Of a DNA stretch of 10,496 nt, positions 5,534 through 10,496 are shown one piece after another. Where the stretch lies: NCBI GenBank assembly GCA_947628685.1, contig CANRAT010000049.1:1-10496 (forward strand). Reading direction: 5' to 3'. Each line of letters begins with the position of its first letter. Position 1 is the first letter of the stretch. The notes below the pieces were generated by a model, which saw nothing but the letters and a program-made list of their open reading frames with translations, did not search any database and was not told where the DNA came from. Position numbers and translations under genes: made by a program. This stretch comes from an uncultured Bacilli bacterium. Lineage in GTDB: Bacteria; Bacillota_I; Bacilli_A; RF39; UBA660.

Positions 5534-6913
5534 ACTTCCTATTTTCTTTTGATATGAATTTAATTCTTTATCCACTGTATTTTCTGAGTTATTTAAACCT
5601 TTTTTTATTTCTTTAATTACTTCTAATTTTTGTTGAGCCAAGCCCTCTTTAGTGTCTGATTTAATTGTTATGGATTTATCACCTAAATTTAATCTTGATG
5701 CGTAAACGTTAAGGTCAAGTTTTACATTACCATTTTTATCTATAAACTTATCTAATCCTTCATCAACGCTCACTCTCGCTAATCCTTCATGAAAATCTCC
5801 TGCAGTCAAATATTTACAAGGAATTACTTCTTTTCCTTCCTTACTTATATACCCATATAAACCTTGCTTATTTTTAACCATCGCTAATCCTTCTTGAAAG
5901 TCTTCTCCATACTTATATTTACAAGGCACTATTTCTTTTCCCTCTTTATTTATATACCCACATAAACCTTGCTTATTTCGAACAACTGCTAGTCCTTCAT
6001 GAAAATACCCTGCCCTAGCATATTTTCCCAAACAACCACAAGATATTACTTCTCTTCCTTCTTTATTTATATATCCATATAAACCTTGTTCATTTTGAAC
6101 CTTCGCTAATCCTTCTTGAAAGTCTTCTCCGTCCTTATATTTACAAGGCACTATTTCTCTTCCCTCTTTATTTATATACCCACATAAACCTTGTTCATTT
6201 TGAACCTTCGCTAGTCCTCCTTGAAAGCTCCATACATCATAATACTTACAAGGCACTATTTTTCTTCCTTCTTTATTTATATACCCATATAAACCTTGTT
6301 CATTTTGAACCATCGCTAGTCCTCCTTGAAAGCTCCATACATCATAATACTTACAAGGCACTATTTTTCTTCCCTCTTTATTTATATACCCGTATAAACC
6401 TTGTTCATTTTGAACAACTGCTAACCCTTCTTGAAAGTTCCATGCATCATAATATCTACAAGGGATTACTTCTTTTCCTTCTTTATTTATATATCCAAAT
6501 AAATCTTGCTTATTTCGAATAACTGCTAGTCCTTCATGAAAGTCCCATGCATCATAATATCTACAAGGAATTGCTTCTTCTCCTCCCTTATTTATATACC
6601 CATATAAATCCTGCTCATTTCGAACCTTAGCTAGTCCTTCTTGAAAGTATTTTCCTGCCTTATATTTACAAGGAATTACTTCTTTCCCTTCTTTATTTAT
6701 ATACCCACATAAATCTTGCTCATTTTGAACCTTCGCTAGTCCTTCTTGAAAGTTCCATGCATCATAATATCTACAAGGGATTACTTCTTTCCCCTCTTTA
6801 TTTATATACCCATATAAACCTTGTTCATTTTGAACCTTCGCTAATCCTTCATGAAAATCAAATATATATTCATATCTATTTTCAACAAAATCTTCAAATT
6901 TTAAAAAATCCAT
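5525..6913 (-). CDS. WG-type tandem-repeat protein
   Basis: The 462-residue protein is made mostly of tandem repeats of the WG (KWG) family, whose role is unknown and probably in binding. After a short leader (1-21) come ten strong repeats from residues 22 to 375. Nine are exactly 35 residues; the eighth is 39. The consensus is EGLAxVQNEQGLYGYINKEG followed by xxVPCKY and an aromatic-rich linker. An eleventh, degenerate copy (376-395, EGLARVSVDEGLDKFIDKNG) leads to a charged helical tail. The Trp of the WG dipeptide is replaced by Tyr, Cys or Phe. There are 14 cysteines, all within the ten repeats. No signal peptide or membrane segment is visible, so it is probably cytoplasmic. The frame is open to a TTG at 6925, but GAGGG (6918-6922) places the start at the ATG at 6913. 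It is a single-gene unit with its own promoter and terminator, divergent from the gerK operon. Confidence 0.88.
   Translation of the reverse strand: MDFLKFEDFVENRYEYIFDFHEGLAKVQNEQGLYGYINKEGKEVIPCRYYDAWNFQEGLAKVQNEQDLCGYINKEGKEVIPCKYKAGKYFQEGLAKVRNEQDLYGYINKGGEEAIPCRYYDAWDFHEGLAVIRNKQDLFGYINKEGKEVIPCRYYDAWNFQEGLAVVQNEQGLYGYINKEGRKIVPCKYYDVWSFQGGLAMVQNEQGLYGYINKEGRKIVPCKYYDVWSFQGGLAKVQNEQGLCGYINKEGREIVPCKYKDGEDFQEGLAKVQNEQGLYGYINKEGREVISCGCLGKYARAGYFHEGLAVVRNKQGLCGYINKEGKEIVPCKYKYGEDFQEGLAMVKNKQGLYGYISKEGKEVIPCKYLTAGDFHEGLARVSVDEGLDKFIDKNGNVKLDLNVYASRLNLGDKSITIKSDTKEGLAQQKLEVIKEIKKGLNNSENTVDKELNSYQKKIGSIK
5789..6850 (-). repeat. array of ten ~105-bp tandem repeats inside the WG gene
   Basis: The ten repeats are also conserved in DNA, for example TTTATTTATATA and the sequence for CGCTAGTCCTTCTTGAAAG recur each 105 bases on the plus strand. 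Units five (6326-6430) and six (6221-6325) are nearly identical over most of their length. I see two substitutions in the first 90 or so bases, then divergence. Unit eight is 12 bases longer (117 bp). Linker types recur out of order, such as YYDAWNFQ in units one and four and a GEDFQ ending in units seven and nine. This pattern fits duplication with later exchange between units. Copy number may vary between strains. Confidence 0.9.
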
Positions 6914-6943
6914 ATAACCCTCCAAATCAATATATTTTCAGTT

Positions 6944-6972
6944 ATTATATATAATTTATAAAAATTTGTCAA
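6944..6972 (-). promoter_or_regulatory. perfect sigma-A promoter of the WG-repeat gene
   Basis: On the minus strand, TTGACA (6967-6972) and TATAAT (6944-6949) are separated by 17 bases, matching consensus at every position. Initiation near 6937 gives a leader of about 24 bases with GAGGG. The promoter fills much of the 78-base gap shared with the divergent gerK operon, so the two may interfere. Confidence 0.85.
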
Positions 6973-6991
6973 TAATAACAAGGGTGAGTAT

Positions 6992-8461
6992 ATGAAATTA
7001 GATACTAATATAGATAAAATATTTGAAACTATTAACTCTATGAATGGAAAAAGTAGTGATATCGTAACTAGACAAATAGAAAAAAAGAACTACAAAGTTG
7101 GATATATATTTTTAGAGAGTGTCAGTAGCGACGATAAGATAAGTGATTTTTTAAATAAAGCCATTATTAATTTGGACAAGAAAAAACCATTTGATTCGTT
7201 TTATGAGCAAGTAAAAAATAGTATTTACAATAGTAACCTTAAAACATGTGAAACATACGAAGATGTATTTTATTATCTAGCGAGTGGATTTACGATAATT
7301 GTCGTAGATAAAAGTTCTAAAGCAATAGTAATTGAAACAAGAGCAGAATTAGATAGAGGGGTTGTTGAATCAACTAGTGAGACTATTATCCGCGGCCCAA
7401 AAGATAGTTTTACTGAAAATCATAATAAAAATTTAGGTTTAATTAGAAAAAGAATTAAAGACCCAAATTTGTGGTACGAAGATATTAAAGTCGGAAGGCG
7501 TACTAAAACTAAAGTTACAGTCGCATTTATAAAAGATATTGTCCCAAATTGGAAAGTTGAAAAAATACTTGACGATTTAAAGAAAATCGATATAGATGCA
7601 ATCCTTGATAGTGGTTACATAAGGGAGTTAATTGAAAAAAGCCAAAAGTCAGTTTTTCCAAAAGTCATTAGTACAGAAAGGCCTGATCAAGCGTGTACAT
7701 CACTACTTAACGGTAAAATAGTAATACTAGTTGAAAATACTCCATTTGTTTTAATACTACCTGCAGTACTTACTGACTTTATTCACTCGCCTGAAGATAA
7801 TTATCAAAAATCATTTAACATTTCATTTTCAAGAATAATAAGAATTATATGTTTCTTTTTAGCCCTAATAACTCCCGCACTTTATATCGCACTCATGACT
7901 TATAATCCTGAAATAATACCCGACCAACTACTAATTTCTGTTGCAATTCAAAGAGATGGTGTCCCGTTTCCAACTGCAATCGAAGTTTTACTATTTGTTT
8001 TAACTTTTGAAGTATTAAGAGAAGCAGATATACATTCTCCTTCTTTTTCTGGTAGCGCAATGAATGTAGTTGGTGCGCTTATATTAGGAGATGCAGCCGT
8101 TGCAGCAGGAGTTGTTTCTCCTATAGTTATTATAGTAGTTGCAGCAACTTCAATTTCAGAACTTGTATTTTATGATGTAGATGTTATAGATGCAGTAAGG
8201 GAATGGAGAATTTTATTTATTTTAGGGGCGACATTTATGGGTATAGTTGGATTTATGCTTATATTTATTATATTTATTGCAAAATTATCTAGTCTAGAGT
8301 GTCTTGGTACTCCATACTTAACTCCATTTAGTCCACTTAGTATTAGAAATCTTAAAGACAGTATTATAAGATTATCTAGAAAGAAACTCAAAAATAGACC
8401 TACTTATCTTACAGGTAATGTTAAAAGAATGGGTGATGAATATGAAAAAAATAGTAATTAG
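6992..8461 (+). CDS. gerKA: spore germinant receptor subunit A (GerKA/GerAA family)
   Basis: Subunit A of Ger-type receptors sits in the spore inner membrane and works with B and C to sense nutrients and trigger germination. The 489-residue product has the usual layout. A soluble N-terminal domain (1-226) includes VIETRAELDRGV and the signature IRGPKDSFTENHNKNLGLIR (about 133-152). It is followed by TERPDQACTSLLNGKIVILV (228-247), PFVLILPA and SPEDNY. A membrane part spans roughly 282-303, 325-345, 355-388 and 405-430, with YNPEIIP and READIHSPSF between. The C-terminal segment GTPYLTPFSPL (439-449) and the basic tail are also typical. The ATG at 6992 follows AGGGTGA. The end overlaps gerKC by 20 bases. 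Family and length are clear; the K-type symbol rests on the A-C-B gene order, and the germinant is unknown. Confidence 0.93.
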   Translation: MKLDTNIDKIFETINSMNGKSSDIVTRQIEKKNYKVGYIFLESVSSDDKISDFLNKAIINLDKKKPFDSFYEQVKNSIYNSNLKTCETYEDVFYYLASGFTIIVVDKSSKAIVIETRAELDRGVVESTSETIIRGPKDSFTENHNKNLGLIRKRIKDPNLWYEDIKVGRRTKTKVTVAFIKDIVPNWKVEKILDDLKKIDIDAILDSGYIRELIEKSQKSVFPKVISTERPDQACTSLLNGKIVILVENTPFVLILPAVLTDFIHSPEDNYQKSFNISFSRIIRIICFFLALITPALYIALMTYNPEIIPDQLLISVAIQRDGVPFPTAIEVLLFVLTFEVLREADIHSPSFSGSAMNVVGALILGDAAVAAGVVSPIVIIVVAATSISELVFYDVDVIDAVREWRILFILGATFMGIVGFMLIFIIFIAKLSSLECLGTPYLTPFSPLSIRNLKDSIIRLSRKKLKNRPTYLTGNVKRMGDEYEKNSN

Positions 8462-9635
8462 TTTAATAATATTATTCACACTAAGTGGATGTTGGAACTA
8501 TAAAGAATTAAATGATTATTCAATAGTTACAGGAATTGCAATAGATAAAAAAGATGATAAATATGAAGTTGGTGTATTAATATCTAACGCACCTAAAAGT
8601 AGTGGGGATAATAGTGAGAGTTCACAATCACAAATAGTTGTATATCAAGAACAGGGAGATTCACTATTTGAGGCCTTTAAAAATATAGGGCTTATATCTC
8701 CAAAAGAACTTTATATAGGAAGTTTTTCTATTCTTGTAGTATCTGAGGATGTCGCACGTGATGGACTTGAGAGTGCTATTGACTTATTTGTAAGGTATAC
8801 AAGCGCGAGAAACAATTTTTATATAGCGATTGCAAAGGATGCTAAAGCTGTTGATACGCTTAAGATTGTAACGCCACTTACAAGTTTTCCGTCACAAAAT
8901 ATAGCGGATAATTTAAAGTCAACTACCGACCTTCAAGGGACAATAGCTAAGACAAGTTTTAATGATTTACTATCAATCATCTTAAGGGACGGGATAGATC
9001 CTGCTATTAATACTATTAGTGTCGTAGGAAATGCTGATGAAGGAGAAGAAAAAGAAAATCTAGAATCAAGTGTACCTAAATCATATATTAAAATTGGAAA
9101 TCTTGCTTTATTTAAAAATGATAAATTAGTAGATTTTACAACTCATGATGAAAGTTTGGGAATTAATATTGTAAACAATAAAATCAGTGAGATGTATCTT
9201 AAATTAGACTATAATGATGGATATGTAATAGTTGATACGACATCTTTTAAATCGAGTGTTAAAACAAGTGTCAAAAATAATGAACCTATTGTTGATATAA
9301 ATATAGAAGGTGAAGCAAGAGTAATCGAAGTTAAAGGAGATATTAACTTAGAAGATTATAAAGTAATCGAAGAATTAGAAAAAAAATCTAATAATAAAAT
9401 CAAAAGTCATGTAAATGAAGCCTTCAGTAAAGCAGTTAAAAACAAAACTGATGTATTTGGTTTCGGTTTAAAATTCTATCAAAATCATCCTAAATATTTT
9501 AAGAGTGTTAAAGATGATTGGGATAATGTTTTCGGCAACATAAAGTTAAATATAAAAAGTAGTTTGATACTTAAAACTAAAGTATCTTCAAAAAATAGTT
9601 TGGAGGAAATACACAGTGAAAAAAAAGATTACTAA
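8442..9635 (+). CDS. gerKC: spore germinant receptor lipoprotein subunit C (GerKC/GerAC family)
   Basis: The 397-residue product begins with a lipoprotein signal peptide (MKKIVISLIILFTLSGC), with lipobox LSGC and lipidated Cys17. The family start CWNYKELNDYSIVTGIAID follows. Later pieces such as SPKELYIGSFSILVVSE, FVRYTSARNNFYIA and the segment around IGNLALFKNDKLVDF fit the Ger(x)C domains, and the length is normal. The mature protein should be anchored on the outer face of the inner spore membrane as part of the receptor. The frame is open to an ATG at 8418, but the signal peptide and GGGTGA (8431-8436) fix the start at 8442. It overlaps gerKA by 20 bases and gerKB by 20 bases, suggesting coupled translation. 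Confidence 0.93.
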   Translation: MKKIVISLIILFTLSGCWNYKELNDYSIVTGIAIDKKDDKYEVGVLISNAPKSSGDNSESSQSQIVVYQEQGDSLFEAFKNIGLISPKELYIGSFSILVVSEDVARDGLESAIDLFVRYTSARNNFYIAIAKDAKAVDTLKIVTPLTSFPSQNIADNLKSTTDLQGTIAKTSFNDLLSIILRDGIDPAINTISVVGNADEGEEKENLESSVPKSYIKIGNLALFKNDKLVDFTTHDESLGINIVNNKISEMYLKLDYNDGYVIVDTTSFKSSVKTSVKNNEPIVDINIEGEARVIEVKGDINLEDYKVIEELEKKSNNKIKSHVNEAFSKAVKNKTDVFGFGLKFYQNHPKYFKSVKDDWDNVFGNIKLNIKSSLILKTKVSSKNSLEEIHSEKKDY

Positions 9636-10496
9636 TTTTGAAATATCTACTTTAAATTATTTTATTACTAGGGCTTTTCTCATTGGTATTACATTTAATG
9701 CTTTAATTAATTCAATGAAGCAAGATAGTTTTATTATACCTCTTTTAAGTATTATACCCGGGATAATATTTATATTTATAATCGATTATATTATGAATTA
9801 TGAGCCTTCTTTAAGTTTACCTGATAAAATAATAAAGTTATTTAAAAATAAAATAGGAATTATAATTATAGTTATTAACTGTTTATTTGCATTTTTTATG
9901 TGCACTTTAAATTTCCTTAATTTAGGTAATTTCATACAAAGTCAATTTTTAACTAAAACTCCTATACTTGCAATTGCAATACTATTTGCACTAGCAACTT
10001 ACTATATACTATCTAAAGGAATTAATACAATATCTAGAACTAGCAACATATTATTTTATTTAAATATAGCCCTTTTAGTTATAAGTTGTCTAGGACTTTT
10101 AAATTCTATTAAAATATCAAATTTAAAACCATTTTTAGTATCAAGAGGAAATGATTATTTAAGTGGACTTAATGGATACTATGCATTTAATATTGCTCCA
10201 ATGTTACTTCTTACTATAATACCAAAGAATAATATTGACAATCCAAAAATAAAAAAATGTTTAATAATATCATACATTTTTTCAGCAATTACTATATTTG
10301 GTTTAGTTTTTGAAACACTTGCAGTATTTGGATATGAACTTGCATCTTTATATGAGTATGCAGAATTCCATGTGTTAAAGCATGTAACTCTTTTTGGACT
10401 TAATTCTAGGATAGAAAGTATTTTAGTTATGCAACTGTTATATGATATATTTGTTTTTAATGTACTTGTGATTTATTTTATTTCTAATAATGTTAA
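9616..10496 (+). CDS. gerKB: spore germinant receptor permease subunit B (GerKB/GerAB family), partial
   Basis: The open frame starts at a GTG at 9616, preceded by GGAGG (9602-9606), and runs without a stop to the window edge. It gives 293 residues of a protein that is usually about 360-370 long. It is a multi-span membrane protein of the amino acid/polyamine/organocation (APC)-like spore germination permease family: ITNFEISTLNYF at the start, hydrophobic spans near 19-34, 37-55, 77-97, 112-128, 144-161, 190-205 and 219-240, LNLGNFIQSQFL (98-116 region), YYILSKGINTISR, and FETLAVFGYELASL. Subunit B is thought to hold the germinant-binding site. It overlaps gerKC by 20 bases and completes the A-C-B order. 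The 3' end lies outside the window. Confidence 0.92.
   Translation, partial: MKKKITNFEISTLNYFITRAFLIGITFNALINSMKQDSFIIPLLSIIPGIIFIFIIDYIMNYEPSLSLPDKIIKLFKNKIGIIIIVINCLFAFFMCTLNFLNLGNFIQSQFLTKTPILAIAILFALATYYILSKGINTISRTSNILFYLNIALLVISCLGLLNSIKISNLKPFLVSRGNDYLSGLNGYYAFNIAPMLLLTIIPKNNIDNPKIKKCLIISYIFSAITIFGLVFETLAVFGYELASLYEYAEFHVLKHVTLFGLNSRIESILVMQLLYDIFVFNVLVIYFISNNV

Noticed and set aside
5789..6850. CRISPR array
   Set aside because: The 105-bp periodic repeats are in-frame protein-coding WG-type units without unique spacers.
6757..6954. Plus-strand open frame of 65 codons
   Set aside because: It is antisense to the start of the WG gene and mirrors its repeats; no separate coding signal.
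6927..6955. TCAATA-17-TATAAT on the plus strand as a gerKA promoter
   Set aside because: The -35 box matches only half of consensus, and the TATAAT overlaps the AT-rich palindrome-like -10 of the WG gene, so it could be fortuitous.
8170..8391. Minus-strand open frame of 73 codons
   Set aside because: It is antisense to the well-supported gerKA membrane region.

Overview
The window is very AT-rich, uses TGA as a stop codon (for example at 145-147 and 3226-3228) and has strong Shine-Dalgarno sequences and sigma-A-type promoters. It carries a gerKA-gerKC-gerKB germinant-receptor operon and a YutH/CotS-like spore-coat protein. This points to a low-GC, endospore-forming member of the Bacillota, perhaps a gut-associated, genome-reduced Bacilli lineage. 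The lineage is an inference from gene content and composition.

Left part (1-2452): a tRNA-Val(UAC) with its own promoter; a YugI/CvfD-type S1-domain RNA-binding protein; a divergent NifU C-terminal-domain iron-sulfur scaffold; a YutH-like kinase-fold coat protein converging on it; and an unrecognised 201-residue protein with a C-terminal coiled coil, apparently transcribed alone from its own promoter to its own terminator.

Middle (2489-5497, minus strand): a tightly overlapping operon, promoter-ecfA1-ecfA2-ecfT-truA, the same gene order as in Bacillus. TruA looks intact, but the ECF energising module is badly eroded. EcfA1 keeps Walker A but has lost the ABC signature, catalytic Glu and switch His. 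EcfA2 keeps the signature and Walker B but has lost Walker A. EcfT has lost the usual coupling arginines. The erosion of the two ATPases is complementary, so at most one composite nucleotide site could form. This is the most unusual observation in the window.

Next (5508-6972, minus strand): a single gene for a 462-residue WG-type repeat protein with ten strong 35-39-residue repeats. The Trp of the WG motif is replaced, and nearly every repeat has a Pro-Cys-Lys/Arg-Tyr motif. It has a perfect TTGACA-17-TATAAT promoter and a terminator overlapping its stop codon.

Right part (6992-10496, plus strand): gerKA, gerKC and the 5' part of gerKB. Both gene junctions overlap by exactly 20 bp, which suggests translational coupling of the three inner-membrane receptor subunits. 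gerKB runs off the right edge. There is no gene-free stretch longer than 300 bases. I did not find a clearly new defence or mobile system; the novelty is the eroded ECF module and the unusual WG-like array.
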